DNA from: G965261055 sp965261055 [NCBI: Fibrobacteria bacterium]
GTDB taxonomy: Bacteria; Fibrobacterota; Fibrobacteria; UBA11236
Direction of reading: 5' to 3'
Assembly (NCBI GenBank): GCA_965261055.1
Contig: OZ253440.1
Location: forward strand, 372,001 to 436,000
DNA: 64,000 nt
How positions within the stretch are numbered: position 1 is the first letter of the stretch; every line of letters begins with the position of its first letter. This document shows, piece by piece, positions 42,276 through 52,289 of this stretch. The notes below the pieces were generated by a model. It was not told the origin of the DNA and made no database searches. It worked only from the letters and a program-made list of their open reading frames with translations. The position numbers were made by a program, and so were the translations under genes.

Positions 42276-43430
42276 TTAACTCCAAGCGGGTTTTTTCTTT
42301 TTTAATAGGTTTTGGTAGGTTTCTTTTTGATGCTTTTCTAGTCTTTCTAGAATAAGGCTTTTTAATTTATTTAACCCTTTATTTTGGATTGTAGAGATAA
42401 AAATGCAGTTTTCTTTTTCTTGTTCTAATTCTTCTATTTGTTTTGTAGAGAGTAAATCAATTTTATTAAAAATTTGAATTTTGTTAATATGATCGGTATT
42501 AAGTTCACTTAGAACTTGTTGAGTTACTTTTTGGTGACTTTTAAAATCAGTATCATTGGCATCGGACAAATGCAAAATTAAATCAGCTTCTTGAATAACA
42601 CTTAAGGTGCTTTTAAAAGATTCAATGAGGTGATGAGGTAGTTTTCGAATAAATCCAACTGTGTCAGAAATAAGTAATTGTTGTTGTGGATTAAAAACGA
42701 GTTTCCGAGTTGTTGAATCTAAAGTTGCAAAAAGTTTATTCTCAACTAAAACATCAGAACCTGTTAAGGTATTAATTAAAGATGACTTTCCAGTGTTTGT
42801 ATATCCTACAAGAACAATGTGAAATTGATCTTTTCTTTTTGAGTGTTGTTGATTACGGATGGTTTCATTTTTTTTCAGCTTTTTTTTCAGTTCGTTTACT
42901 CGATCTCTCATTAAACGGCGGTCAATTTCCAATTGAGTTTCACCAGGTCCTTTTGTGCCAAAACCACCAACTTGACGAGAGAAATGAGTCCATAAGTGAG
43001 TTAAGCGAGGCATATAATATTGAAGCTGGGCGATTTCTACAGAAATTTTAGATTCAGCTGTTTGAGCATTAGATGCAAAAATTTCTAAAATAATTCCGCT
43101 ACGATCCATGATTTTACAACAAAGAATTTTTTCTACATTGCGTTGTTGAGATGGAGTTAACTCATCATCAAAAATAACAGTTTGAATACTGTTGTCTTCT
43201 ATATATTTTGCAATATCTGCAAGCTTTCCTTTTCCGACTAAAGTACGACTATCAAAGTGTGTACGCTGTTGTGTAAATGTTTCGTAAACTTTACCACCTG
43301 CAGTACGAACTAAGTTTCTTAATTCTTCAAGGTGGATTAAAGTTTTAGAAATAGGATTTTTTTGGATAGCAACTCCAACAACAACTACTTTTTCTTTTTC
43401 TTTTTTTGTTTCGTATAGTTTTGAGTTCAT
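42276..43430 (-). CDS. hflX: GTPase HflX
   Basis: The 384-residue ribosome-associated GTPase has the N-terminal HflX domain (GKGKLADIAKYIEDN…IFDDELTPSQQRNVEKIL), then the linker QVGGFGTKGPGETQLEIDRR typical of the family. The G domain follows (GYTNTGKSSLINTL, SDTVGFIRKLPHHLIESF, FNKIDLL). HflX splits stalled ribosomes in other bacteria. It starts 9 nt after guaA ends and is followed 9 nt later by leuS. Confidence 0.96.
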   Translation of the reverse strand: MNSKLYETKKEKEKVVVVGVAIQKNPISKTLIHLEELRNLVRTAGGKVYETFTQQRTHFDSRTLVGKGKLADIAKYIEDNSIQTVIFDDELTPSQQRNVEKILCCKIMDRSGIILEIFASNAQTAESKISVEIAQLQYYMPRLTHLWTHFSRQVGGFGTKGPGETQLEIDRRLMRDRVNELKKKLKKNETIRNQQHSKRKDQFHIVLVGYTNTGKSSLINTLTGSDVLVENKLFATLDSTTRKLVFNPQQQLLISDTVGFIRKLPHHLIESFKSTLSVIQEADLILHLSDANDTDFKSHQKVTQQVLSELNTDHINKIQIFNKIDLLSTKQIEELEQEKENCIFISTIQNKGLNKLKSLILERLEKHQKETYQNLLKKKKPAWS

Positions 43431-43439
43431 AGATTTATT

Positions 43440-45269
43440 TTACTCCCATTCAATGGTGCTAGGAGGCTTATGTGTAAGATCATACCATAAAGCTCCTATT
43501 CCTATTTTTTGAAGTTGAGACCATAAATGTGTTAAGATTTTTTGATCTATTTGAAAAAAATTTGCAGTCATTGCTTCGCTACTTGAAATAGGGCGAATCA
43601 AGACAGTTGGTTTTTGACTGATTTGTAAAGGCAATAAAATAACAGGCATTTGCCAAATTTCAGAATAAAGATTATTCTCGATTAATAGTTGCGTGCAGAT
43701 TGAGTCAACTTCTTGCAAAAGGGTTAGTTTATCTTGAGAACAATATTGTTCAATAAGTTCATAAGTTGATTGTGTTATTTTAGATTCTTTAATACTTCCA
43801 ACTTCCCAAACAACACGGTTAATTTTAGAAACACGATTAACAATATCAATTGTAAAATCTTCGGCATGTTTCCAAGATTGAATATTATGAATTAAAAGAG
43901 GGTGAGCATAAGTACGAAAGTCTCCTTGAACTCCAACGCTACGAACTGGCATAATAGAGCCTGTTAAATTTGCTTCAGATAAGGCCTCTTGTATTATTTT
44001 TTCTGTTCCTAGATCAATAGAAGTAGGCTGTGTTTCTTTGTTTGAATGACAAAGAAGACGAACCGCAAGACCTGGGCCTGGGAAAGGATGTCTCCAAATC
44101 AAATAATCTGGAACACCGTATTCTAAACCTAATTGTCGAACTTCATCTTTATAAAGTTCAGCGATTGGTTCAATAATTATACCTTCTTCTAATCTTTTAA
44201 GAGCTTCGGGAACTCGGTTGTGGTGTGTTTTTATTGTGGCAGATTTATCAGTGCCACCACTTTCAATTGTATCTGGATAAGTTGTACCTTGAGCCATAAT
44301 CCATTCATTAGGATCTAGCTCTAAATCTTGTATGGTTGAATCTAAAACTTTCAGAAATAGAGATCCAATAATTTTGCGTTTGGTTTCAGGTTTATATTCA
44401 TTTTTTAAAGCAGACAAAAAAGAAATAGAAGCATCAATATATTTTAAATTATTAAAGCCTTCTTTTTTCATAAAATCAAGAATTTGTTGGCTTTCATTTT
44501 TACGCATGAAACCATTATTAATATGTAAGCCTATGACTCTTTCTGAACCAAGAATATGATTGAGTAGGGCAAAGCAAACTGTTGAATCAACGCCACCGCT
44601 AACAAGCAAAAAGACTTTTTTGTTTTGACATTGTTGTTTTATCTTTTGTTTTAGATCTTCTTGATAATTTTTCATGTTCCAAGTTTTATTAACTTGGCAC
44701 AGATTTAAAAATTGGTTTAGGATTTCCTGCCCTTTAACTGTATGTGTTACTTCGGGGTGAAATTGTATGCCGTATATTTTTTTTGAATCACAAGCAAATG
44801 CAGCTGATTGACAGTTATTTGTTGAAGCAATAATATTAAAATCTTTTGGTAATAATTCTATTTGGTCACCGTGGCTCATCCAAACAGAAGAAGAGTATGC
44901 ATCTTGAAGAAGAGGATGAGTTGTTTTTTGATCTACATTTTTTTCAATAATGGCTGGTCCGTATTCGTAAACATTTCCTTTTGTAACTGTTCCACCTAAT
45001 AGATGACATATTAGTTGGTGACCATAGCAAATTCCCAAAATTGGAATTCCTAAATTAAAAATGTTTTTAGAACATTTGGGTGTGTTATTTTTGTAGACAG
45101 AAGAAGGTCCTCCTGAAAAAATAATGCCTTTAAATTCTTTTAAATTTTCAGGAGAAGTTTCACAAGGTAAAATTTCACAGAAAACACCTAAGCGTCGAAT
45201 GCGGTTAGCAATAAGGTGTGAATATTGACCACCAAAATCAAGAACAGCTATACAGTCGTGTTTATGCAT
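43440..45269 (-). CDS. guaA: GMP synthase (glutamine-hydrolysing), long form
   Basis: The N-terminal glutamine amidotransferase has Cys81 (GICYGHQL), His171 and Glu173 (QFHPEVTH). The ATP-pyrophosphatase domain has its P-loop SGGVDST at 224-230, and the C-terminus closes with STIEWE. It converts XMP to GMP. At 609 residues it is about 85-100 longer than typical bacterial GuaA. The extra length lies between GDFRTYAHPLLI and the end, as in the long forms known from eukaryotes and some bacteria. It is placed between pepA and hflX, 17 and 9 nt away. Confidence 0.96.
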   Translation of the reverse strand: MHKHDCIAVLDFGGQYSHLIANRIRRLGVFCEILPCETSPENLKEFKGIIFSGGPSSVYKNNTPKCSKNIFNLGIPILGICYGHQLICHLLGGTVTKGNVYEYGPAIIEKNVDQKTTHPLLQDAYSSSVWMSHGDQIELLPKDFNIIASTNNCQSAAFACDSKKIYGIQFHPEVTHTVKGQEILNQFLNLCQVNKTWNMKNYQEDLKQKIKQQCQNKKVFLLVSGGVDSTVCFALLNHILGSERVIGLHINNGFMRKNESQQILDFMKKEGFNNLKYIDASISFLSALKNEYKPETKRKIIGSLFLKVLDSTIQDLELDPNEWIMAQGTTYPDTIESGGTDKSATIKTHHNRVPEALKRLEEGIIIEPIAELYKDEVRQLGLEYGVPDYLIWRHPFPGPGLAVRLLCHSNKETQPTSIDLGTEKIIQEALSEANLTGSIMPVRSVGVQGDFRTYAHPLLIHNIQSWKHAEDFTIDIVNRVSKINRVVWEVGSIKESKITQSTYELIEQYCSQDKLTLLQEVDSICTQLLIENNLYSEIWQMPVILLPLQISQKPTVLIRPISSSEAMTANFFQIDQKILTHLWSQLQKIGIGALWYDLTHKPPSTIEWE

Positions 45270-45286
45270 AATTTAAATAAAAAGAT

Positions 45287-46738
45287 TTAAGAAAAAGAAT
45301 CACTAGATAGTAAATGGACTAGAGAACGAAGACCCCAACCTGTAGAAAGACCAGAATGATAATATTTCCATTTGTTGGTAGTAAATGCTGTTCCAGCAAT
45401 GTCAATATGAGCCCATTTTGTTTTTTCAGGAACAAACTCATTTAAAAATAAGGCTGCTGTAATAGAACCACCATTGATAGAACCAATATTTTTAAAATCG
45501 GCAACAGGATCTAAAAGTTGCTCTTGGTATTCCATTTCAAGAGGCATTTTCCAAAATTTTTCGCTTACGGCTTTTCCGCTATCTTGAATTTGAGAACTAA
45601 AAGTATCATCGTTACTAAATAATCCAGCCATAGAAGGACCAATTGCTCTAACAATAGAGCCAGTAAGAGTAGCTAAATCAATAATATGGGTTGCTCCAAT
45701 TAAGCCAGCCTCAGCGAGTCCATCGGATAGAACAAGACGTCCTTCGGCATCGGTGTTATCTACCATAATTGTTTTACCGTTTTTAGCCGTGAAAATATCT
45801 CCAGGAAGAATCGCTTGTCCATTGGGTCTATTTTCAGCAAGGCAAAGAATCACCGAAAGGTTAATTGGTAATTCAAGTTTAGCAACAGTAAGAATGGTTG
45901 CTAAGACAGTTGCTGCTCCAGACATATCAGATTTCATTTCCCACATGCTATCGCCAGGTTTTAAAGAGATACCACCTGTATCAAAAGTAACACCTTTTCC
46001 AACTAAAGCAACATGAGGTGTTTCTTTAGCTTTTGCACCTTGATAAGATAGGGTTACAAGGCAAGGAGAGTTTGGAGATCCTTTTCCAACGGCAACTAAA
46101 CCATTAAAATTTTCTTTTTGTAGTTTAGTCATTTTTCGAACTTTAATTTTTACAGAAGAACCTTTACAAGCTTTTTGAGCTTCTTCTGCAAATATTTCAG
46201 GTGTTAAATCTGAACCTGGTATATTGATCCAGTCTCTGCAAAGTGAAATGCCATCAAATAAAATTGCGTTTTGGCTTAAGATTAAATCTGTGTTGATTTT
46301 ATTGTTTTTGTTGACAACAATTTGGACTAAAATAAATTTTATTTCTTGTTTTGATTTATATTTTGAAAATTGGTAACTAGCATAATGTAAACCTTGAATA
46401 AATGCATTGATTTGTTCTACTGTCCAAGTGTCCAAAGCAATTGTAATAGATTTTTCATGGGTATTTTTGAAATGTTCACCAACGACAAACGCTGTATGGC
46501 GAATTTGGTCTTCTGAATCTAAACCTATCTTTTTTTGAAGATTAAAAATATGAAAAAGCTGTTCATGATCTACCGTCGTTTGATAAAGTGCGGTGTTTGT
46601 TTTACTATCAAAAGCCTGAACGATTTGTTCTACTTGAGAAGATTTTTCGATTAGATTGCTTGATAAGGATTTTTGATGATGAATACAAACAGTAGGTTGT
46701 TGTTTCTTTAAATTTGTTGAAATATTAATTTTAATCAT
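45287..46738 (-). CDS. pepA: Leucyl aminopeptidase (M17)
   Basis: The C-terminal catalytic domain carries the family signature NTDAEGRLVLSDGLAEAG and the Lys/Asp metal site in VALVGKGVTFDTGGISLKPG. The N-terminal domain is the usual variable half. The enzyme is a hexameric two-metal aminopeptidase removing N-terminal residues. The ATG at 46738 was chosen over one at 46801: AGGATA lies 7 nt upstream and the gene then starts 19 nt after its neighbour, instead of overlapping it by 44 nt. Length from this start is 483 residues, normal for PepA. Confidence 0.95.
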   Translation of the reverse strand: MIKINISTNLKKQQPTVCIHHQKSLSSNLIEKSSQVEQIVQAFDSKTNTALYQTTVDHEQLFHIFNLQKKIGLDSEDQIRHTAFVVGEHFKNTHEKSITIALDTWTVEQINAFIQGLHYASYQFSKYKSKQEIKFILVQIVVNKNNKINTDLILSQNAILFDGISLCRDWINIPGSDLTPEIFAEEAQKACKGSSVKIKVRKMTKLQKENFNGLVAVGKGSPNSPCLVTLSYQGAKAKETPHVALVGKGVTFDTGGISLKPGDSMWEMKSDMSGAATVLATILTVAKLELPINLSVILCLAENRPNGQAILPGDIFTAKNGKTIMVDNTDAEGRLVLSDGLAEAGLIGATHIIDLATLTGSIVRAIGPSMAGLFSNDDTFSSQIQDSGKAVSEKFWKMPLEMEYQEQLLDPVADFKNIGSINGGSITAALFLNEFVPEKTKWAHIDIAGTAFTTNKWKYYHSGLSTGWGLRSLVHLLSSDSFS

Positions 46739-46757
46739 AAGTGGTATCCTATAAATT

Positions 46758-47228
46758 TTATTTAGGTTGAGATTTTTCGAAAAAATTTGGAGTGTTTTCA
46801 AGAAACTTTCTAAGAATATTTCGGTAAGAAACAGTCTTTTTTAAGTCTTTTCCAAGAGAGCTTAAAGCAAAAAAAATTTTGTTAAAAGAAAAAATTGCGG
46901 GGGAAATAAAATCTGATTCTTTCGGGTGATGTACAGTTTGTACTAAAATATTTTGAGAATGAGCCTCTTTCAAAACTTGAGAGTTTGTTGAATCACTAGA
47001 AGTACAAGCAAAAACAATTTGAATATTTTTCAAATGATGTGATTTGTATTCTTCTTCTAAAATAGGTAATTTAAAACTTTTAATTTCTTCTTGAACACAA
47101 GGAGAAACAATTGTAATGTTTTTTGTAAATTGGATTAAATTTTTAATTTTTTGTAAGGCAACTGAGCCACCACCAACAACAAGTATAGAACTCTCTTTGA
47201 GATTTAGAAAGATAGGTAAGTAGCTCAT
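46758..47228 (-). CDS. Siroheme synthase N-terminal domain (precorrin-2 dehydrogenase)
   Basis: The 156-residue protein corresponds to the NAD-binding CysG-N/Met8 domain: FLNLKESSILVVGGGSVALQK, VFACTSSDSTNSQVLKEAH, then DFISPAIF. It oxidises precorrin-2 to sirohydrochlorin on the way to siroheme, the cofactor of sulfite and nitrite reductase. It is short: the dimerisation helix region after SYRNILRKFL is trimmed and there is no methyltransferase half. Its position directly after cysN supports a role in sulfate assimilation. Confidence 0.88.
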   Translation of the reverse strand: MSYLPIFLNLKESSILVVGGGSVALQKIKNLIQFTKNITIVSPCVQEEIKSFKLPILEEEYKSHHLKNIQIVFACTSSDSTNSQVLKEAHSQNILVQTVHHPKESDFISPAIFSFNKIFFALSSLGKDLKKTVSYRNILRKFLENTPNFFEKSQPK

Positions 47229-47247
47229 TTAGAATTATAATAAAGGT

Positions 47248-49020
47248 TTATATAAATAATTTTGTATCTAAAATTATGTTTAGAGCATTATCAACAGAAT
47301 TGTTTTGACTTGAAATAAAAATAGGTTGACGGAAAACACCATTTTTAGAAAGTTGTTCTTTCATTTCTTGCATGAAAATCGAATCCACTTCAGGAAGAAG
47401 ACCGATAAAAATAAGTCCCATTTTGTAAGCAGTGACAGCCATTAAGTTTAAATCTTCAAGAGACTTTTCTTGAATTTCATTTATGTGTAAGCGTTGTTTT
47501 AGATCTTGTGTTTGAGGTTTCAAAGAGTCTATGTCTTGAATTCCTACAAGATATGTTTTAAATTGCTGTTCTAAAAGTTTGGACTCTAATTGATTTGAAA
47601 AAGTATCTAAAGATTTAAAATTGTTTCCAGTGATAAAAACACATTGAGGGTAATGTTTATAATGCTTTAATCGTAGATTTGAATTATTTTCTCTAGAGTG
47701 ATATATAGAATTCCAAGATCTAGAAATTGTAGATGAATCTTGTATATTTTCAATGATTTTACCGCCACCTGCAATTTCATAATCACTGATGAGAACAAAG
47801 CGATTTGTATTTTCATATTGAGATTCTAAATCAAATGATAATGGTTTATTAAATTTAAGAGTGACTTGAGATACATCGTTGCGATCGACTTGATTTTTTT
47901 TAGATGCTTGGTCTAGTGTTGATGAATCTAAAACAGACTCGATGGATTCAAGTGTGGCAATCGCATGGTTTGAAGCAAGTTTTATTTTATATTGACTTCC
48001 TATTTCCATAGATTTTTTTCCAATCCAAAAAAGGCTGACTTTGACTTTAGTCCCTATAGAAGGAAGAGACTTTTCTACTGTCTTTGTCATGATTTCTCCT
48101 GGGCGGATATAAATTTGAGATTTAAGAGTAAATCCTAAAGCTTGTCCAGCTTTTGCTACTTTCAGAGGTGACTCATTAAAGTCGGGATTAGTGAAATATT
48201 CAATAGACTTTATTTCAGATTGTTTTTGAGAAGGTAAAAAAGTGACAGAGTCACCATTATGGATTGTTCCATTATCAATTGTACCTGTGAAGATACGGCG
48301 GTCATCGTTGGATTCGGTAAATCTATAAATGTCTTGTAGAGGCATTCTAAAAGGAAGTTGTTCTTTTTTTGATTCTTTGGAGAACTCATCAATGGAATCT
48401 AATACAGTTGTACCTTTGTAAAAGGAAGTTTTTTGAGAAAGTGTAGAAATATTATCACCTTCCAAAGCACTAATAGGAATGAATTTAATTGGTTTAATAT
48501 CCACTTTGCTAAGAAACTGTGTATATTCAGATTGAATACTTTCAAAGACAGAAGAATTATAATCCACAAGATCCATTTTATTAACCAAAACAATGACTTG
48601 TTCAATTCCTAATAGAGATAACATATGACCGTGTCTTTTTGAATTTTCTTGAACACCTTCTTTTGCATCAATGACAAGAAGGGCGGCTTCGGCTCTAGCT
48701 GCTCCTGAAATCATATTTTTCAAAAATTCAATATGTCCTGGTGCGTCAATGATAATGTAATGTCTGGAATTTGTTTTGAAAAAACAGCGAGCACTATCAA
48801 TTGTAATACCTTGAGTCTGTTCATCTTTCAGTGCATCTAATAAAAAAGCATACTCAAAAGGACGAGAGTTTACTTTACAAAAAGCCTTGATTTGCTCAAT
48901 TTTACTTTTGGGTAATGTTTTTGTATCTACTAATAAACGACCAATAACACTACTTTTACCGTGATCAACATGACCGACGATAACAACATTCATTTGTTCA
49001 AGTTCTTTTTTATTTGTCAT
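47248..49020 (-). CDS. cysN: Sulfate adenylyltransferase subunit 1 with degenerate APS-kinase-like tail
   Basis: The N-terminal GTPase (GHVDHGKS at 16-23, DAPGH, NKMD) and beta-barrel domains are those of CysN, which couples GTP hydrolysis to APS formation by CysD. The last 131 residues (460-590) follow the outline of the APS kinase CysC: CVFITG at the first strand, a middle [21 protein letters not shown] in place of RR-x-x-EVA-x-L-x-x-D-A-G, and a late FRQPIFI. The P-loop is GNNFKSLDT instead of GLSGSGKST, so the ATP-binding Gly-Lys-Ser is gone and kinase activity is unlikely. Sulfur may then pass from APS directly to reduction. It lies 68 nt after cysD. Confidence 0.92.
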   Translation of the reverse strand: MTNKKELEQMNVVIVGHVDHGKSSVIGRLLVDTKTLPKSKIEQIKAFCKVNSRPFEYAFLLDALKDEQTQGITIDSARCFFKTNSRHYIIIDAPGHIEFLKNMISGAARAEAALLVIDAKEGVQENSKRHGHMLSLLGIEQVIVLVNKMDLVDYNSSVFESIQSEYTQFLSKVDIKPIKFIPISALEGDNISTLSQKTSFYKGTTVLDSIDEFSKESKKEQLPFRMPLQDIYRFTESNDDRRIFTGTIDNGTIHNGDSVTFLPSQKQSEIKSIEYFTNPDFNESPLKVAKAGQALGFTLKSQIYIRPGEIMTKTVEKSLPSIGTKVKVSLFWIGKKSMEIGSQYKIKLASNHAIATLESIESVLDSSTLDQASKKNQVDRNDVSQVTLKFNKPLSFDLESQYENTNRFVLISDYEIAGGGKIIENIQDSSTISRSWNSIYHSRENNSNLRLKHYKHYPQCVFITGNNFKSLDTFSNQLESKLLEQQFKTYLVGIQDIDSLKPQTQDLKQRLHINEIQEKSLEDLNLMAVTAYKMGLIFIGLLPEVDSIFMQEMKEQLSKNGVFRQPIFISSQNNSVDNALNIILDTKLFI

Positions 49021-49088
49021 TTCGAAACAGTATTTTAAAGATTAATTTTTTATGATAGTTATGAGTATATAAGTCGTAAACATAAGGT

Positions 49089-49997
49089 TTACATGTATCC
49101 ATCACGGCGTAAAGTTTCTAGAGAACCACCGTCTTCTTTATCTTGTTCACGACCAGAGCGTTCAGCAATGTTTGAAAATTTACCACTACTCAATTCTTCA
49201 ATAATTTCTTTGGTAGTTTTAGATTCAGATTCTACAGGAGAAGTACACGGATAACAACCTAGAGAGCGATAGCGGAATCCTTTTTTACGGTTTTTTTCAG
49301 GTTCATTTTCATCTGGTGTGAAATAAAGATCCGTAATAGGAATTTGTTCACGGTGAATATATTCCCAAATATTAAGTTCTGTCCAATCAAGTAAGGGGTG
49401 GATACGAATGTGAGTTCCAGGAGCGAAATCTGTTTTGTACTGATTCCACAATTCAGGTGGTTGATCGCCAATATCCCAATCGTTTTGTTTATCTCTAGGC
49501 GAAAAATAGCGTTCTTTAGAACGAGAGCCCTCTTCGTCAGAGCGAACACCTACAATGACACCTGTGTAAGGCTCGGTGTTTTCATCTAACTCATATTGTT
49601 TTGTTTGGTGATTCATGCGGTAACGCGACCATTCACCAGAGAGAGTCTTCTTTAATGCACTACTTTTAAGAGTTTTACAACAGTCAATTCTAGAAATAGC
49701 ACCATCTGGGTAGGTTTGTTTACTTTTTAAGGCTTGTTTGTTTTGGCCATAGACCATATTTAAATTCCATTCTAAAGTAATACGATCACGGTATTTAATC
49801 ATTGCAGGAATTTTAAAATTGGTATCAATATGAATTAATGGTAGAGGAACATGACCAAAAAAAGCTTTGCGAGCTAACCAAAGGAGAACAGTGCTATCTT
49901 TTCCAATAGACCAAAGCATTGCTAAATTTTTAAATTCACGGTAACTTTCTCTTAAAATGTGTATGCTAAGTGCTTCTAGCTGATCGAGTCGGTTCAT
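49089..49997 (-). CDS. cysD: Sulfate adenylyltransferase subunit 2
   Basis: The 302-residue PP-loop enzyme starts with [19 protein letters not shown] and has the loop [20 protein letters not shown], followed by the family motifs [46 protein letters not shown] and the terminal [12 protein letters not shown]. It catalyses adenylyl transfer from ATP to sulfate. It is the first gene of the minus-strand cluster down to nth. The 203-nt gap to the divergent methyltransferase gene should contain both promoters; no clear boxes were identified. Confidence 0.97.
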   Translation of the reverse strand: MNRLDQLEALSIHILRESYREFKNLAMLWSIGKDSTVLLWLARKAFFGHVPLPLIHIDTNFKIPAMIKYRDRITLEWNLNMVYGQNKQALKSKQTYPDGAISRIDCCKTLKSSALKKTLSGEWSRYRMNHQTKQYELDENTEPYTGVIVGVRSDEEGSRSKERYFSPRDKQNDWDIGDQPPELWNQYKTDFAPGTHIRIHPLLDWTELNIWEYIHREQIPITDLYFTPDENEPEKNRKKGFRYRSLGCYPCTSPVESESKTTKEIIEELSSGKFSNIAERSGREQDKEDGGSLETLRRDGYM

Positions 49998-50200
49998 TAC
50001 TGATTTGAGTTAAAATATGACAAAATCTAATTTTTATAGAACTTCTTGTCTATAAGATTAGGTGCTTAGAAAGGTCAAATAAATTTTGGAATGAAATTTT
50101 GGATGAGGTGGTTTAAAATTATAAATCTTTTAAAACAAGGGAGTATTTAGATTTTTCTATATTTTAAAATGTTAATAAATTTTTCATCTGTAAAATAAAT

Positions 50201-50989
50201 ATGGTTCCATATTATAGCAAAGGAAATATGACTCTTTACCAAGGAGGTGCTTTAGAGTTATTAAAAAATATTCCAGAAAATTCTATAGATATGATATTTG
50301 CAGATCCACCCTATTTTCTTTCTAGTGGTAGTTTTTCATGTCAAAATGGCAAAAGAGTTAGTGTGAAAAAAGGAAATTGGGATTTATCAAATGGAACAAA
50401 AGAAAATTTTGAGTTCCATGTATCTTGGATCGAAGCTTGTAAAAGAATTTTGAAGCCTAATGGAACAATATGGATTAGCGGTACATATCACTCTATATAC
50501 CAGTGTGGCTTTGCGTTACAAATAAATAAATATCATATTTTAAATGATGTTGCATGGTTTAAACCAAATGCTACTCCAAATTTAAGCTGTCGTTTTTTTA
50601 CAGCGAGTCATGAAACTCTAATTTGGGCAAGAAAAGATAAAAAAGCCAAACATACATTTAATTATAATAAAATGAAAAATGGTAATTGGGAAGAAGATAA
50701 ATTAAAAAAAGAAAATTTACAAATGAGATCTGTTTGGTCTTTAAGTACTACAAAAAAGAGTGAAAAAGAATTTGGAAAACATCCAACACAAAAACCAATA
50801 GATTTACTTAAAAGAATTATTTTAGCAAGTACTAATGAAGATGAAACGATTCTTGATCCATTTACAGGAAGTTCAACAACAGGAGTTGTCTCTTATTTAT
50901 ACAAAAGAAAGTTTATAGGTATTGATCTTGAAAAAGAATATCTAGATCTATCTATTAAACGATTTGAACAATTAAAAAATAAAATATGA
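50201..50989 (+). CDS. DNA adenine methyltransferase, DpnA-like (GATC)
   Basis: The 262-residue beta-class N6-adenine methyltransferase has motif IV, DPPYFLSSG, near the N-terminus (residues 35-43) and motif I, LDPFTGSSTTGVV, near the C-terminus, with GKHPTQKP between. Family details (GNWDL, WISGTYHSIY, PNLSCRFFTASHETL) match M.DpnIIB (DpnA), the second methyltransferase of DpnII-type systems. It overlaps the endonuclease gene by 4 nt (ATGA). It should methylate GATC and protect the host. The alpha-class Dam-like partner (DpnM) usual in this system is not in the window. Confidence 0.9.
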   Translation: MVPYYSKGNMTLYQGGALELLKNIPENSIDMIFADPPYFLSSGSFSCQNGKRVSVKKGNWDLSNGTKENFEFHVSWIEACKRILKPNGTIWISGTYHSIYQCGFALQINKYHILNDVAWFKPNATPNLSCRFFTASHETLIWARKDKKAKHTFNYNKMKNGNWEEDKLKKENLQMRSVWSLSTTKKSEKEFGKHPTQKPIDLLKRIILASTNEDETILDPFTGSSTTGVVSYLYKRKFIGIDLEKEYLDLSIKRFEQLKNKI

Positions 50990-51906
50990 AGTGTATTGAA
51001 TTTTACAAATCAGTGTTAAAATTAAGTACAGATGAAGAAGTTTTTGAATTTTTAACTTCAAATTTAAAACCAAGTAATATGACTTGGTCATATTTTGTTA
51101 ATTGGGAAAAAGTTTTTAAAAACACTAAAAAACTTGAACTAGGTTTAAATAACTTAAATTATCTAATTGGAAAAAGTAACTTTGATGATGAATTTAGATT
51201 TTTAATAAAGGAAAATCCAAATGTTGTACAAATCATTCCTGCTTTAGCTGCTAGAGGAAATAAAGGTAGTAGTCGTTTTGAAATTCTTGTTGATTATAAG
51301 AATAAAAAACTTAGTTATAAAAATTTTGATTTTTTGAAAAAAGAACATACAGAAGAAGATATTGAAAATATTTTATTTTTTGTAAAAAATACGGGTATAA
51401 AGTCTTTACTTATTGATAAAAAAATCAAAAATTTAGTTGACTATGTAATTGGTGTTGAAACAGGACTAGATAGCAATGCAAGAAAAAATCGTAGTGGACA
51501 TATAATGGAAGATATAGTTGAAGCATTTATCAAAGATATTTGCCAAAAAAATAATTTTTTTTACTTAAAAGAAGCTAATGCTAAAAAAATTGAGAAGGAG
51601 TTTAAACATAAGGTTCCTGTAGACAAATCCTCAAGAAGATATGATTTTGTGATTAATAATGGAAAAGAATTATTTATAATAGAAACTAATTTTTATGTTG
51701 GAGGTGGATCAAAATTGAAATCGACAGCGGGAGAATACAAAAGTTTATTTGACTTTTTAAAAGGAAAATACAAATTCTTTTGGATTACAGATGGGAGAGG
51801 TTGGGTGACTACAAAAAAACCACTTAGGGAAACATTTGATCATAATGATTATATTTTCAATTTATCAATGCTTGAACAAGGTATTTTAGAATCTTTAATA
51901 AAATAA
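50986..51906 (+). CDS. Type II restriction endonuclease, DpnII/MboI-like (GATC)
   Basis: The 306-residue protein shows the pattern of the DpnII family: IIPALAARGNKG-type motif near residue 85, GLDSNARKNRSGHIMEDIVE near 160-180, then RYDFVINNGKELFIIETNFYVGGGSKLKSTAGEY. The last is the PD-(D/E)xK-like catalytic region, with E-x-N in place of E-x-K as usual in this family. It should cut unmethylated GATC. Start overlaps the end of the methyltransferase gene, so the two are coupled with the protective enzyme first. The base composition is more AT-rich than neighbours, consistent with transfer. Confidence 0.9.
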   Translation: MKCIEFYKSVLKLSTDEEVFEFLTSNLKPSNMTWSYFVNWEKVFKNTKKLELGLNNLNYLIGKSNFDDEFRFLIKENPNVVQIIPALAARGNKGSSRFEILVDYKNKKLSYKNFDFLKKEHTEEDIENILFFVKNTGIKSLLIDKKIKNLVDYVIGVETGLDSNARKNRSGHIMEDIVEAFIKDICQKNNFFYLKEANAKKIEKEFKHKVPVDKSSRRYDFVINNGKELFIIETNFYVGGGSKLKSTAGEYKSLFDFLKGKYKFFWITDGRGWVTTKKPLRETFDHNDYIFNLSMLEQGILESLIK

Positions 51907-51910
51907 AGCG

Positions 51911-51933
51911 TAGTTTTAAAAACTAAGTTTTTA
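51911..51933 (+). terminator. Weak terminator after the restriction gene
   Basis: TAGTTTTAAAAACTA is symmetric around its central A and can form a 6-bp AT hairpin, followed by AGTTTTTAT. All-AT stem, so efficiency is doubtful. Confidence 0.35.
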
Positions 51934-51977
51934 TATTAAAAATAATTTCTAGTATTCCGACGTAACTAGGAAGAGCA

Positions 51978-52112
51978 ATGAGAATAGTGAATTATTTATT
52001 TTTATCATTTATATTACTAAACTGTAAATTTTTTAGGATAAAATCTATTTCTCCTATTTCATTTTTTTCTATACTTAGAAGTAGGGAAAAAGATACTTTA
52101 GCCTTTAATTAA
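51978..52112 (+). CDS. Tiny lipoprotein-like ORF (44 residues) with Asn-Cys lipobox
   Basis: AGGA lies 6 nt before an ATG that opens MRIVNYLFLSFILLNC, a leader with the same Asn-Cys end as the Big2 lipoproteins in this window. Another 28 residues follow before TAA at 52110. It may be a tiny lipoprotein or the surviving leader of a lost Big2-type gene. No homology was recognised; the leader and SD are the only support. Confidence 0.4.
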   Translation: MRIVNYLFLSFILLNCKFFRIKSISPISFFSILRSREKDTLAFN

Positions 52113-52289
52113 ATTGGTGATACCATTGTTTTGAGTATTGGGTGCAGTAATTTTGAGATATGTTGCTATTGATTTTATTTTTGTAGTATTTATTAGGTAC
52201 AATTGCAGAATTTTAAAATATGTTTAATTAAATAATAAATTATGAAGTAGTTGATAAAAATAAATAATTGAATTAAATAATAATAAAAT

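Noticed and set aside
50000-50200. Riboswitch or leader RNA before cysD
   Set aside because: No convincing SAM-type or other structured motif could be recognised; AT-rich sequence only.
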